A DNA stretch of 64,000 nucleotides from Clytia hemisphaerica (Eukaryota > Cnidaria > Hydrozoa > Leptothecata > Clytiidae), in the NCBI GenBank assembly GCA_902728285.1, contig CACVBU010000053.1, forward strand, positions 262,808 to 326,807, read 5' to 3'. Of this stretch, positions 21,313-46,600 are shown in pieces; the stretch's first letter is position 1, and the number at the start of each line of letters is the position of its first letter. A program made the position numbers and the translations under genes. The notes below the pieces were generated by a model, which did not search any database, was not told where the DNA came from, and saw only the letters and a list, made by a program, of their open reading frames with translations.

Positions 21313-24300
21313 TTAAAAGTCTTCATCTTCAAGAGTTCGTTTCGAAATATTGCCATCAGTGCAATCAGAAAGAAGATAGCTATTGACTTGTGAGTCTGTC
21401 ACAGATTGATATCTGGTATCATTCATAAAACTTGCATCATCAAGCCCCAGAGGCTCCTCTTCAAGATTTAGCTGTTCCATTTGGTCTATTTCAATATCAT
21501 GAAAAACAGAGTTTATAATTTTTAAGACTTCGATTGCATGTCTTGTCCGCCAGATCTCAACACGAGATTTAAGATCTTGGATGTTGAAAATTTTTGTAAC
21601 ATTTACCATAACTTGCTTCACATGGTACTCTGTGAACTCATGGAACAAGTTAGGCAATGATACCTGTTTTAGATTTTTCTTTTTATTGAAGATCTCCATA
21701 CGGAAATCATTCAATAACCCCCTAAGTTCATCCCTTTCAGCCATTGATACGTTTCTTCTACGCTCAGTTACAGGAGCTTGAGCATTCACATTAAGTTGCT
21801 TCAATTTCTTACAACAATTTGGTTCCTTACATTGACAGACATTTGAACAAAGATCACAACAAGTACAGTTAGAAAGAGACGAGTAGGTCCCTGGAAACTT
21901 GACCATCAAAAAATCCCGCCTACACTTAACATGGCTTCCAGCATACTCAACCATATCAGACGATGCATGGGTTGCCAAACTTTTATGGAACATCAAAATA
22001 CTTTCGCTTGGTGAACCATCTCTACCAACTCTGCCAACCTCCTGAACAAAAGATTCAACCGTAGAGGGCGGTCCAAAATGGATGCATCGGTTAAAACCTT
22101 TAACATTGACCCCCATACCAAAAGCTGATGTGCATATGATGACACGTAGATGACTTTCAAGGATTGAAGCTTGGGCAAGGACATGATTTTTTACTGACTG
22201 TGGACTATATGCATGGAACTCTTCAACAAGGCGGTACCTTGGATTACCCTCCTTTCCACTAAGAAAAAGATCAACTCCGAGTTTAGAGGCCATTCCATTA
22301 TTTAACAGGTTGACCTCCTTTCTTGTGTTGACATATATAATGGTTTTGCAGGTATGCTCTTTTTTGGCAATTATTTCTTCCATGATAAAGTCAAAGAAAT
22401 TGACAAGATACCTGCCATCCTCTTTGCCCATTGAAATCTGCTCGACTGTGAATCTATTGACAAAAAATGATGTGATACTGATAGCCTTATCATTGTACTT
22501 TTTCTTGAAGTCTAAAAATCCTTGTGAATAAAAAAATTTCTTTTTAAAGATTTGATTTGAAACCTGACAGACAAAGTTTAGGAATTTCTTCTAATAACAT
22601 TATCTACTAAGAGAGCTATTACTAATTTTTTATAATCAAATATCTATTATCATCCATCATAACTATAATTTTACTATACTGTAACCACAAAATGTCAGAT
22701 CAGAAAATTAGTTGAATATTTTGTATATACCAAAGTTAAATAATTATTACCTAACATTATTTTTGTTAGGGTGATATATTTCACAGTACACATCGTTTGA
22801 TTGAAGATTTAGCATTGAGAAGATGGTGGCCTGAGTAGCAGAGGTTGCAGTGGCAGTGAACAACATGAACCTTGCTTTTGATGACAAGAGACTTTGCAGC
22901 TCAACAATCTTGGAATAGCTTTCTCTGAATGCTTTTGTGGATTCATTTGATGACTTGCCCCTATGGTTGTTAAATATGTTTTAAGTGAAATCGTGTAACG
23001 ACTGGTTAGTTGACATATAATATATGAAGAGACACTCAAAAATAGAAAATTAGTAGTGTTAGAGAGCAGGAGGTTTGTAAAATTTTAGAAGACAAAAAAA
23101 TGTGGTTCATTAATGTCATGAAAAAAACATGGTAAAGCCTTTCCGAAAGATTAAAATAATCTACAAACCATTCAACCATTACATGTGCTTCATCAACTAC
23201 GACTCCTATACAACGGTCAACAAACTCAGAATCAGAAAACAACATTCGCCAACGTTTCGTCTCCAACACTTCTGGACAGGCATACACCAATGAATATGTA
23301 CCAGCTTTGATATCTTGGAGGGAACAACATTGAATTCAGATAAAACTTTTTAAGAGATATTATAAAATGAAACTGCTGTACTATCTGACAGCTTACTTAA
23401 TAGTACATTGCTATTGCTCTACTCTTTGGTGTGTAATAAACAAATGACAGTTATTGAGGGTTATTTGCCAAAATGTTTAAGGAAACGAGGGGTTATTTAT
23501 CTGAAGTCGCCTGAAAGTAAAGCCATGTTACTCCATGCTAATTGTTACTGTGAGATCGGGTAACTTTCATCAGTGGAGGATAACATGCATAGCCCTCAAA
23601 TGAATGACCTGGTCGGTCATTAAAATACAAAGTATATAAAATCAAAACAAAAATTGTAGAGTAGAGCTGTGAATGGAGCTGCGTAGTTCATTTGTTTTGA
23701 AATTCTTCTGCTTTGATTGGTCAGTCATTTGATGTTCACGGTAGGGCTTATATGAATATCAATTTAGGACGAAGTATTAATTTATTACAGTAGGCCCCTA
23801 AGTTAAGAGAAGAGTACTTCTTTGTTGATGAATCTAGAGTCTATACTAACAACCAGACTTATCTTAAGTAAAATAATTCTAAATCTAAATAATATAGACA
23901 TACCTTCATAACACTCATCAGTTACAGTCTTGTCTAAGGAAATAGCCATGATACAGCTATCCCCAGCAGCCTTGATCTGATCGTTTATCAAGGCTATGAG
24001 TGGTGAAAATACTAGAAGCACTGGATTGCTAATCTCTGGACGTAACTCCTCAAAGTACCTCGGCACTGCTTGGAAAACAACTGACTTTCCATAGCCTAAA
24101 TGACAATAACACAACTGATTTTTAATTTATGACTACGTTAAATTTGTTTAAGCTTTCTTAATTTTTTTAATTTTATTATAGTATAAACACACGTACGTTT
24201 GATAAAATTGGAATCTTTACCCTGCTGTTTTGATGGGTATAATTCAAAAACCATTTTTAAGTATGATGCCTGCCTAGTAGCCTAGATGGTCAATCTTGAG

Positions 24301-24498
24301 AAGTTGTCTCAAATAAAGTAGAGTTTTTGGGAGAGATGAAACTACTATAATGACTGCCTGTCAAATCAAACCTGTTGGGGCACTGAAATATGTGTGTTTT
24401 CCATTAAAAAATGCCCTCAGAACATTAACTTGGGGCTGGTGAAAAGCTTCGATACCAAACTGGAACGCCAAATTCTTCAACAAAGTTGATTCATCCAT
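21313..24498 (-). CDS. RecQ-like superfamily II DNA helicase, 5 exons
   Basis: Exons: 24498-24372, 24095-23904, 23313-23169, 22960-22751, 22453-21313; all GT-AG and phase-consistent, giving about 604 residues. An in-frame ATG at 24564 would add a hydrophobic leader; I prefer 24498 (MDEST). Helicase motifs in order: Q-like motif FGIEAFHQPQ (14-23), Walker A APTGYGKS (40-47), motif Ia VFSPLIALINDQ, motif II DEAH (147-150), TATAT (190-194), motif V TSAFGMGV (333-340), and motif VI QEVGRVGRDG (362-371). A cysteine-rich patch (421-439) resembles the RecQ zinc-binding subdomain. No HRDC or WRN-type exonuclease domain is visible. It is predicted to unwind DNA 3'-5' using ATP. This short, divergent RecQ type is multi-copy in some invertebrate genomes, and its partner here is a DUF6589 gene. 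It is not assignable to BLM, WRN or RECQ5. Confidence 0.85.
23548..23741. repeat. TA-target MITE (family B), copy 1, in RecQ intron
   Basis: Starts CTGTGAGATCGGGTAAC then TTTCATCAGTGGAGG, and ends GTTCACGG, flanked by TA. The interior shares TTGATTGGTCAGTCATTTGA and GTAGAGTAGAGCTG with copies at 31919, 33950 and 35250. Confidence 0.7.
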
Positions 24499-24564
24499 GC
24501 TATACAAGAAAATAAGTAGCAACCAAGTCCAACAAACAACCACCGCTTCAATTTTGAAACTCAT

Positions 24565-26560
24565 GAAAAAAATTTTAAGTCGCGCCTAATTCGTATCGGG
24601 GAGAGTTCAATTTCGAAAACATTACGTAATGTCTGGGGCTTCACTTTCTAACCTCTCGCCAGCTAAAAACTGTCTTTAGCCGATATATAGCCTGTTAGAC
24701 GAAAACCGCTTTTTTATCGCGATTTAACGTCTGTTACTTTTTGCCGTGGAATCGAATGTTCTTGGACGGGAAAGTCCGTCCAAGATTTTCTCTTCGGCGC
24801 AGCTCATTTTGCCGTGACTTTGGACAAGCTGCACTCCATCGCGTGTGCTTTTTTCGTTTTTTAAGAAGTCGCTGCATTGCTTCGATCGGTAAAGTTCAAA
24901 TAGATTTTCGAACTTTCGAATTTTGTAATTCGAATTTTGTGATTCGAATTTTGAAATTTTTTTTTGAGAGAACCAAAATCATTTGTTTTGAAAAGTTGAA
25001 AACCGAACGAAAAAAAACAGTATCAGTGGATGGAGGAGAAAAGAAGATGGAAATCCTTTTTTTGCATCAACAGCAGCAGAGTTGTTGGGTTATTTCCATA
25101 ACAGGATTGAAGAATCCAGAGACTGAAACTTGAGAATGAAAATTATCAAATCAGATTAGATCCTATCCTACCTAGAACCATAAGTGCTGCAATCCAATGA
25201 TGATTGAAAGGAAGACGAACTTGTACTTTTTGTATGCTTTGGGATGGCACCGAATATCTTTTGGATATGGCATGAAACCAGGAAGAATTATTTTGTTTAT
25301 TCCAGGCCTATTCCAGTGGAAAAAGAAACTGTTTGTTTGTTATTGTTTTTATTGGCTGTTCGATGTGGTCTCTCTATCTGGTCGCTAGTTTGAAAATATT
25401 TCATTAATAAAATGGTGGAAAGTAAATTGACATATGATTGAAAGTAAAGTGAAATTTGTTGTATTCGATTCGAAAGTTTGCTGGGAATGGAAATGAAAAA
25501 CTTTCTTCACAGCTGTCTTCACCAGTGACATAGACAAGTCTTGACAATTCTGGACAATTGCCAAAACTTGACACTATTTTCATGATATTATTCTAGAATT
25601 TTTTACATTATAATGTGAAGAGTTTGGTCCTGTATAATCAGAGTTAAAACTACTAATTAATTTTGAGATCTCGAGCAGATTTTAGATTTGAATTTCTCAA
25701 CTTTGGAAACTAGATAGTAAGCCAGTAAAATGTGGAGGTTTTGCTTCGAATTGTGAGAGGAATCTACCTAAATTTTATTAGTTTTATCTAACTTTCTTAT
25801 AAATTTATATTTTTAAGATGTTATAGTCATTGACATAGTTTTATTACAACTTTAGAACTTTGCTAAATTTTTTGGTAAATACATTAATGAATATTTCTAT
25901 TATTTGTACCTCTTAATCCTGAAATTGCACGAGATCGACTCATTTCCATCAAATGATAGTCTTGGAATCCTCATTATTTTACATCCCTGTTTCAAAAACT
26001 GGCTATGGCTGGTGTTGAGTTTTCTTTTATTTGATTTTGGTTGCTTTTCTCTACAACTTACAAGGAAGAAAACCTTTTGAAGAAGTGGGATTATCTCATT
26101 ACCTTTCTAAATTAAGAGCCTGTTGACAATACCATTAATTGGAGCTGCTTGAAGACCTTTGGAAACTTTTTTGCTTCTATAGTTCTTTCGTTATAATAGG
26201 GGGGTATCAAAATAATTTCAAAAAAAAACATTTTCAGCTCACCAAACTCCATCCCGATCCCGAGGATTCTTTTGTTTCGATTTTAATGCACGGAACTCAA
26301 AAATTGAGACTAGATTGAACATCAACGCACATCCTCTCCTACCTATTCGATTGTCCGTTCCAGTCTTTATTTTCGAGTTCCGTGTTTTCCCGCCCTTATG
26401 CACTCCGCACGGGATCGACGTCACCCTCCACCACAGTGCGATAACTTTCGACAAACGCTTCAAAGTGTAACTGACCATAAAACAAAGAAAAAATTTGGTT
26501 TGTGGGAAGGTACTGGCTAGCCGATATACGGCTAAGAGCGGCAAATCTCTGGAAAGAGGA
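24565..26560. other. Intergenic between RecQ-like gene and ARF, no gene recognised
   Basis: The right neighbour of the RecQ-like start holds a hairpin TTGGACGG...CCGTCCAA at about 24763-24782 and AATTCGAATTTT repeats at about 24904-24955. Long open frames at 24741-25133 (plus) and 26239-26544 (minus) have no recognisable motif or splice partners, so I do not call them. Confidence 0.35.
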
Positions 26561-26570
26561 TTTACCGACT

Positions 26571-26830
26571 ATTAAGCATCCTCTAAAAGAAGCACGAATT
26601 CGTTAGAGGATGCAAGCAGCCTAGGTCTTCATCTATTGATGAGAGCAGATGTGCGCGATCGCATGACTTATGTAAAAACACTGGATAAACAACGAGCTAG
26701 ACGATCATATCGTTTACACAAGATCATTATAAAAAGCGAACGAAATAGGCAGGATAAATTTGAAAACGGTAGTTATTAGCCCGAAAGGAGTCAGCAGTGG
26801 CGAGGTGTTCTACCGCCACTTTTTTTCCCC
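26571..26830 (+). other. Candidate structured RNA or decayed element
   Basis: An 11-bp perfect stem (GCATCCTCTAA...TTAGAGGATGC, 26577-26614) is followed about 160 bases later by a second hairpin, AGTGGCG...CGCCACT, running straight into T7 at about 26820. A stem followed by a T-run is compatible with a pol III terminator. I do not recognise RNase P, MRP, U3, 7SK, SRP or a spliceosomal RNA in it, and no A/B boxes were identified. It may be unrelated hairpins. Confidence 0.25.
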
Positions 26831-27784
26831 GTAAACCGCCGTAAAGGATGTAAACTCTGCCATATATCTTTTGCCACATTTACTATCCCATTTACGGACG
26901 ATAGCATCTTCTAACAACAAGCTAGATTTACCGTGATCAGCACAGTTTAGTCTGCAGTTTAACCTATTTTATAAATTGAAAAGGAAAATTTGGGAACTAG
27001 TTGCCCTTTAAACAGCTTCAAATGGTATGGTGATGCTTCCGTTAAAGGTTCATACTTCCCGGAGACTTTTTATTATGAAACCGTTCCAAGGGGCAAGCAT
27101 GATCATCTGCAAGGTATTCTTGAAAATGGTGGAAACCAATCACAAATTATTATTCCGACATAGATAATCCTATTGTTATTTTCTCGAAATGACATCATCA
27201 CAATACAATAAATTCCATAAAATATTACTTATTAGTAGCATGATAACTTAAAAGTTGGATTTTTTGACTAACGCTTGTAAGTCACGTCTACAAACAAATA
27301 AAGCAAATAAACCAACTTAGCGTTTAGCAAAGCAAAATACTGGCTGATCAGTGTTAAAAATCTGTGAAAAATACATCTACAAGTGCCTCTCCAGACTTTA
27401 TCGTTCATGACTTTTAGCAAAAAGAGCAGTGAGCAACAAAAGAAATATGATTGAGTGCGTTGAGTAGTGAGAAAGATACCAACAATACCCATACCCATGA
27501 AATACCTTGGTCGAAACTTCTCTCGAATAAGTCAAAAGGGAGAAAGATAAAATTCATTCACATATAAACAAAAATAAAGGATAAAGTTCTAATAAAAATG
27601 AAAAAATACGAGAAAATAAAAATCTTGAGTGGCTAACTCAGGTAAAGCTAATTTAAACGTTGTGTCAGTTCTTTATGGTGTAAGTCGATCCAGGTGCAAC
27701 CACCATTACTGAACAGAACGCGCAAGAACGCGTACCCAGAGATGAATTTCTTGACAATCCAGTTGTTGATGATGAGAATTGAAT
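26831..27784. other. 3' flank of the ARF gene
   Basis: Contains at most the ARF 3' untranslated region on the minus strand. No further exon or bordered repeat was recognised. Confidence 0.4.
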
Positions 27785-39202
<11,418 letters not shown>

Positions 39203-40686
39203 GTTGAATATGTTTGTTATACCTAAAGAAAGTGAATGATAAAATTTATATGAAGTTTTATAGAATAATTTGATCCAAAAATAGTGTGTGGAAATTTTGT
39301 GTTCCCCTTTTTGAGTCGTCAAAAGCCACGTAGACTCGATTTAATGATTATCGACCATGTTTTTGATTAATCGAGGTCATTTTGCGACTTCAAAGCTTCC
39401 ATCAAGAAAGATTCAACGAATGAGATTGCAGTATTTACCAATTTGCGCTACTTTGTATTGTTTAAATATTACGTAATCGAAAATGGCAGAGAAAGATACC
39501 AAAAAACAAACGAACGGGAATTCCAAAGCGGGAATATATTTTCGCCGATGTTTTGAAGTAAGTAGGGGATTTCCCGGGCGACGCCCTTGATATGGGATAT
39601 TTACTATCGTGGTGAGTATCACACAGCTCGAATGAAGTATTTTCTCTATGAAAACCTTGGCCTCTGGTACCTAGGGTACTTGATATTGGTACCCAGTGGG
39701 GCTTCCCTGGGTATAGAATAGGTAGCAAAAACGCAATCCGAGACGCATGATATTATACGAATTAGTCTTATCTGATATTCCGATGGCGTATTGGCGGCCG
39801 CCCACGCTAAAGCTCTAAAGGGAGCGGGCCAATATATGCCCGAACTTCAGAACAAAGCGTGTCGTAGCATATCTCCACATCTGGTACCAGATAAGAATTA
39901 GTCAGACAAGTAGTGACCAGTGGTGGCAAGTTGTGATCTCGCGGTAAAAATAACGTTTTGTAAAAAATATTATTTATTCAGATGAAAGTGGACGTAAGTG
40001 GACGCGGTAGTGGAAGGGCATTTCAGCGCAGATTTAAAATCTTAGTTAATCTACCGGGAAAAGCACATGCCGAAATCATATATCGACCTGTGCCGACCAC
40101 CAAATTCTATTCACTATTCAGAGCGCAATCAACGCAGAGAAAAGTAACCAAGACGACAATCCAAGATCTTGGATTAAGTTCAAATTTGATATTTTTATTC
40201 CTGTTGTTATGTTGAACACAATTAAAAATGTCACCAATGCTTTTTAAAAAGAGTCAGTGATAGAGAATCATAATATTGAAACTCATTTCAATTACACTTG
40301 GAAGTTTCTGGGGAATTCCTAAATAGCAAACTGCATACTGATACAGTCTGCTAGACATTAATATGGTAATATTGACACATGCGCGATAAAATTTCTTCAC
40401 TTGGTCCACAGAGGTTGATATGTTGTTTGAAAACTCGACCTCTGATACTCAGGGTATAGTTAATCGGCATAGGTTATTTTTCACGAGTACACCAATCATG
40501 CTTCCGAGATGTTTCACAGGTACCCTTTTATTTTCATTCATTTTATTTATTTCTTCACTGAAAATCTTTCCAACAAAGTATTAAAAATATACATTAAGTA
40601 TTAAATAAACAATATTTACAAAATAATATTCTTATATCAATCAGAAAAATAAAATCGGGCTAAAATCAAAAAACTTTTCATTTTGG
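39203..40686. other. 5' flank of ARF and 3' flank of ABCB
   Basis: The ARF promoter must lie at the left of this stretch, but no clear core element was fixed. Short open frames at 39413-39728 and 39982-40215 have no recognisable family. The ABCB 3' untranslated region lies at the right. Confidence 0.4.
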
Positions 40687-43600
40687 TTAAAGTTGAGTAT
40701 TTTGAGAAAGTGAGTAATATGCACCTTTCAACGCCATTAATTCGAAATGGCTGCCAATCTCCATGATTTTGCCATTCTGTATGACAGCTATGACGTCAGC
40801 ATTTTGGATGGTCGATAGACGATGTGCGATGACGATTGACGTGCGACCTTCCATCGCACGATCGAGCGCCTCCTGTACTACCTAATGTGTGAGTGAGATG
40901 AGAATTCGTTAAAAAACTTGTTGATTTAAAAGCCGATGGCTACGAATGTTACAAAGTTATTTCTGAGGTTATTTTTGTAAAATCAATGAAAAAGAACAGA
41001 AAAAAAATAAAAACGCTAGGGAAAAACGAAACCTGATAGAGATAGCTGAAATTGACTTGCGAAACCCATTTTTATTTATCTTGGGAATTTAGTATCTATC
41101 AGTGAGCTAACTGTTTCTGTACCACCCTTTAACTTTTGATCTAGTGGGTATTTTTGGATCAAATTTGCCACATAAGATCCTTGCCATATAAAGTAGTTTT
41201 TGATGACGTCACTTATCATGCCCAAAGTGAGCAAAAACTGAAAAAAATTTTTGCTCTTACAAATAGATATTGTATTCTAACAAAGGCTTTAGAAAAAAGT
41301 TCCCTGAGTCTAAAATGCTTATTCTATCCTAAATATTCAATAAATTACGGTTTAAACGATATATTTGACAAAAAGTAAATTTATATTGGAAATGTGTCAA
41401 TTTTTGTGACACCTTTCTGTCAGAGATGTTATTATGCTCAAGGTGTGAAAATTATTAAATGTTAATTTGTGTTTTCGAAGCTAAATAAGAGGTAGGAATT
41501 TACAGAAAATTTCATGCCATAAGCTCTATTATTTCAGGAGCTATTAACATTAGTTTTACTCCCGAACAGAAACAGCCCCCACCCCTAGTACGAATAGGGT
41601 TACATAAATCTTTTAAAATATTTATTTTACCTTTTCGCTTTCAGAATCTAGCGCTGATGTAGCTTCATCGAGCAGTAGAATCTTTGGATTTCTAATGAGT
41701 GCACGTGCAATGGCAATTCTTTGTTTTTGACCGCCAGATATCAATGTTCCTTTGTCTCCTACATGAGTTTCATATCCCTGAAAATAATATACTATATCGT
41801 GATAAAAAGGAAACCTTTAATTGAAAAAGCAAGTTTACTGCCCCCAATGAAAACCTTCCCTTTCCTAAATAATTCTGCTTTTCTTGCTGAGTCTAAATTC
41901 TAAATTTTATCAGATTCTTGTATTCGAAAGTACCTGAACCAATCTGAAAAGTGGGATAACAAATATATAAATCTGGAGTAGATAGCTCCAAAAAGGTTTT
42001 TCTTTCTAAAAATTTAAAAAGGAGACCTTTTTTATGATGATAAAGACCGCTTTAAAGTAAATAACATTAACCCTTTAAGTGCCAATGTCGAGTATATTGG
42101 TCATGGGCGATGTAGGAGGGCGAAGCCCTCCTGTAATGCCCAGTTTGAGTTAGAAATCGTCATTTTTGGTTTAACTCGTAAGAATCGGATCGGGCTTCAT
42201 GGTCAAGCAAAAAAACTCAAAAGTGAGTCTTTCCAGCGAGATTTTAAGCCAAAAAGTCAGAAAAATGCGAAAATTTAACAAAAATCCACATTCTTAAGAT
42301 TTTGACCATTTTTTGACCATTTTTGGTCAACGAGTGATCCAAGAACCTCCAAATTTTTCCCTGCTTTACTTGATTCTGTCCACTAGCGAATTAATTTGAA
42401 GTTTTACTACTGGGCCCTTTTCTATCATCATTCAGGCAGGTCCGCGCAACGCCTTTCCGAAATCGGGCGTCGCCGAAGGCGCCTAAAAGAAATTAAAACT
42501 CGCGAACACGCGTGAGATTCCTGATTCGCGAAATTAAATCCACCACAAAACTTTTAAAATTGTATTTTTGGCGGAGAAACTAGTTCCAAGTCGCCATTCA
42601 TGGCAAAAAATGGCTATTTTCAGCTGTTTTCTGGCTTTTCGCGAAATTAAATCCACGCGAAATATTTCAAAACTCTGACTCGCGAAATTAAATCCAGAAA
42701 ATTTCGCGATTTTTTTAGCTCGCGAAATTTAATCTCGCGAAATTTAATCTGGTTAAAGTATAAACGAGCTTCTAACTCCTTCTAAATCCGGAGATACAAG
42801 CCTTTAAAGTTCGAAGTAGTGATTTTCTTTAAAAAAACTTTAAAATGACCGTGACACTTAAAGGGTTAATACTATCTGTCTTCTTTCCAGCAGCGTCTGC
42901 ATTAAAATCAATTACCAAAGAAGAAATCTTACGTTCGGTAAACCCATAATCACGTGATGAATATTCGAATTTGTACAGGCTGTTTCTATTGTTTCTTTTG
43001 TTATTTGTGATGTATCCTCTATCCCATACAAAATGTTATCCCGGATCGACCGATCGAATAAAACGGGTTCTTGTTGAACAATCCCGATTTGTGAACGCAG
43101 CGATCGGATATTGTAATCTTTAATTAGAATATCGTCTATGAGCTAGAACGAAGAAAGATAATTATTATTTCTATGATTATATAAGCTATGAATGTAAGAA
43201 GTTTTGGGTCGGAGTTTTGAAATTATATTACGATGATCAAATTTTTGGCTTCATTGCGTGGAATTGCTGCACGTTATTTTCAGTTAGAAATCAAAGAAAG
43301 CGTTTCTACGTTGGACCTCCTAAAAAGGGAAATTATGGTTTTTTTCCAGAAATAACCGGTAAATTACAACGAGTACTAACTACTTTTCCTCCGGTCACAT
43401 CGTAAAATCTTTCCAGTAGAGAAACCGAGGTTGACTTTCCACAACCACTCGCTCCAACAAAAGCCACCGTTCGGCCGCATGGGATAGTGATATTTAACTT
43501 TTGAAGAACTTCTACGTTTTCTCTAGTTGGGTACGCAAATTCAACATCTTTGAAAGTAATGTCTCCTTTAATTACGTTCTGTAAAATACGAACAGAAAGA

Positions 43601-46600
43601 ATGATGATTAATGACCCACTTAATGTCATTATAGATGCATAGTCATTATGTCATTGTGATCGTAAAGCCCCAAATTAAAACCATATCGAAATCATTTGAC
43701 CAGCGACACCCTAAATAAGCCTTAAGTACAAGCTTCAATTACGAGCACCTACTTTTATTTGCTTAATGAACCCAATGTTTGCTATTTGTCAACCTTTCCC
43801 CGAGCCTTAGTACCACAACTCCCCGTTTATTAATTTTTGAAAATAATTTAAGCTGCCTAGAGTAAAATCCTCTTTATACCCTAATTTCACTCGATATTCA
43901 CGAGCGACCCTTCACCTGGTCATTAAGATTAGAAAACTATTTCCACTTCTTCAAGGCACCTGATAGTACTTTAGGGGAAAAACTCTCGCGAAAAAGACCG
44001 TTTACCTTTTTATAGGAAACGTATTTTTTCGAGAGAATAAATTTGACGCTCAAGTAAGTTGTTAAAACATACTTTCATGCCTTCACTGCTATATGAATCA
44101 ATGACCGGTTCCCGATCGAAGAGAGCAAGTATCCGTCCGGCTGCCGTTTTGGCTTTGACGTAGTCTGGCGCGTAAGAGGCGGTTTGACCTGCCGTCATAG
44201 CACCGAACTGAATACCAATTATGACCCTGAAAATAGAACAGAAAGTGAAGCTGTTTACAAGTGTGCAAAGGGCGGAAAAAGCAGTCTTGTGTCATTCCAA
44301 GCTAAAGAAAAACTGTACTTTCTCGTGAAGACATACACCTAGCGTATGCTTTATTCCCCTCGCCCGTTACAAATTACACTTGAAGAGGCAAACCGTATCT
44401 TCATATATTCATTCCAGGTTAATGAAAATCAAGAACAACGTGAGAAACACACTTACTTTATGATGGCAGACAAAGGCAGTCCATCTTTTTCTGCCAAATA
44501 ACCACCCAATCGGAAACAAGCACCGTCTGAAAACATCATCACACCAGTCGAAAAACCATATGCTAGACCGTAGATATGGGCACTTTTTAACGACCCTTGA
44601 GTGGGGCCTGACAGTAAGGATTTGTACTTCTCAATAAAGTAATCTTCTTTGCCAAGTGAAGCGACTGTACGAATCTGCATGATAGCCTCTGTGGAAATCT
44701 GACAAAAAAAATATAAAGTAAGTCAGATATCTGAGATACAGCTCGGGTTCCAGCATTAAAAAGGGGTCAGAGAAACCATTTGGTAAAAGGAAGTTTATTG
44801 ATTTAAAAGGAATGTTTAGTATATGATACTATTAGCAGATACTCAACTCTGTTTAATTGAAATATGTAAAACAACATTCTCTGAGTTCCCTTGAACAATT
44901 TCTATTGTCCAAAGGTTTTTAAAAAATTGTGTCTTTGGGAAAATTTACAACTTCTAGGGGTAATATTTAGTGTCTAGGTAAAACACGTGTCCAGGGGGTG
45001 AAAATCGTAATGTCTAAGGGTACATTATTGGAAAAGTATATCCTCCAAGTCCCATGAACGCATTTTCTTTTGGAACGTGGAAGCCCACTTTTTTTTCAGA
45101 TAGTGTAAAGATCGATTTTATATTACCGCTCCAGCTTGGGATAATGTCTCCTGTGCATTTCCAGCAAAACTTGTATTCAGGCTAGTCTGGATACCACCGA
45201 ACATAGCAATGAATGGAACGAAGGCTAGAACAAGGAGCGTCAATTGCCAAGAGTAAGCAAAAGCGACAATGAGTGATGAGAGACCAGAGACCACGACTTG
45301 AGTCAACGTGTTTAAACGCGTACTTGTAGCCTGTGAAGAAAAGAAGAAACCGAATGGCTGATGGAATATTCTGTATATTTAGACTTAGAGTTCATTGTTT
45401 GTAACTTTCAGACTTTCAGGTCTTATAGATTGTCTCAACGGTATCCTTTTCAGATATATAAATTTGCAAATAATCAAATCTTAGAAAACTGACATATGGT
45501 ATTGCACGAAAAGAAACGTTTACTCTCGCAACTAGGGCACTGTGAAATTAAAGATAAAGGGAATTAAAGATCTAAAAAAGCTATGGATATAATAAGTCCC
45601 GATTTCTATAAACTCACGCCTTGAACTGCAGCAGCGTCCGCAGAAAGCCTTGCAGAGAGAGCACCAGTATTATGTTGCGGTAAATCGAAAAAACCGATTT
45701 CTTGACGTAGAAGTGCAGTGAACGCCATCTCGCGGAGTCGTGTAGTGAGCGCTTCACCTGCTTTCGAGAATAGGTATTGCTGAAAGGTAAAAGATGATCA
45801 TTTTCATTCAAAATAAAGTTCAGGTCGTAAAATTTGAAAAGATTCATCTATCCACTATTAGTAATACCCAGGAGATCCCGAAATCAAATAAACCTTTCCT
45901 CGCAGCATCATTCTTTGAAAAATGTTTTCAATTTTAACTAACTTTGGATGATGATTTTGGTACTATTCGGAAAGTTTTAAAAGCATGCGGTATATTTCCT
46001 TAAAAGAATTTAGAATTAAAGACAAAATCAAGTAGAGGAGTTACGGACTTGATCCATCATTCGGACTGGCAGAGTCAACTTACAGCGATGAAGAAAGCGA
46101 TTGCGATGACGAGTCCGAGCACCATGAACATAATGGACCAGAATTCCATTTTCTTCTTCATCTCATTTGCATCCACTTCTGCAAACGACTGAATTAATGA
46201 ATAAACAAAAATATATCCGCCGATAAGTCAGGTTTAGGTTCATTGTTTTCATTCTTACAAATCACCACACACGTGTTCCTTGTAGCACACGCTTATGGTA
46301 GCGTAGTATGGCAGTCAATTTTGAATTGTTCGCAGATATCGGTTTGAAAGACAACTAGGTATAAGAATCTGTTGAAAGATAGTTGGATGGGAGGTTGTGC
46401 TAATTGCGCTTGGTTTAACAAATTTACACCATGTATCTATACTGCTGTTTTATGATTCTGATAGCGCCTGCAGAACAAAGAAAACTAGCGACGGTGTTTC
46501 CCTGAACGGTTGCACCAATGTCCATGAGTAAAATAAAGAAGTGGTGCTGGGTACGAGATTGTTTCACTTTGAAATAGATTGCAGTATTTGATAACGAATA

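Noticed and set aside
24741-25133. 130-codon plus-strand open frame
   Set aside because: No family motif, biased AT-rich second half, no splice partners.
26239-26544. 101-codon minus-strand open frame
   Set aside because: No recognisable domain; overlaps nothing conserved.
39982-40215. Plus-strand open frame between ARF and ABCB
   Set aside because: No family recognised and the end is hydrophobic low-complexity; likely chance.
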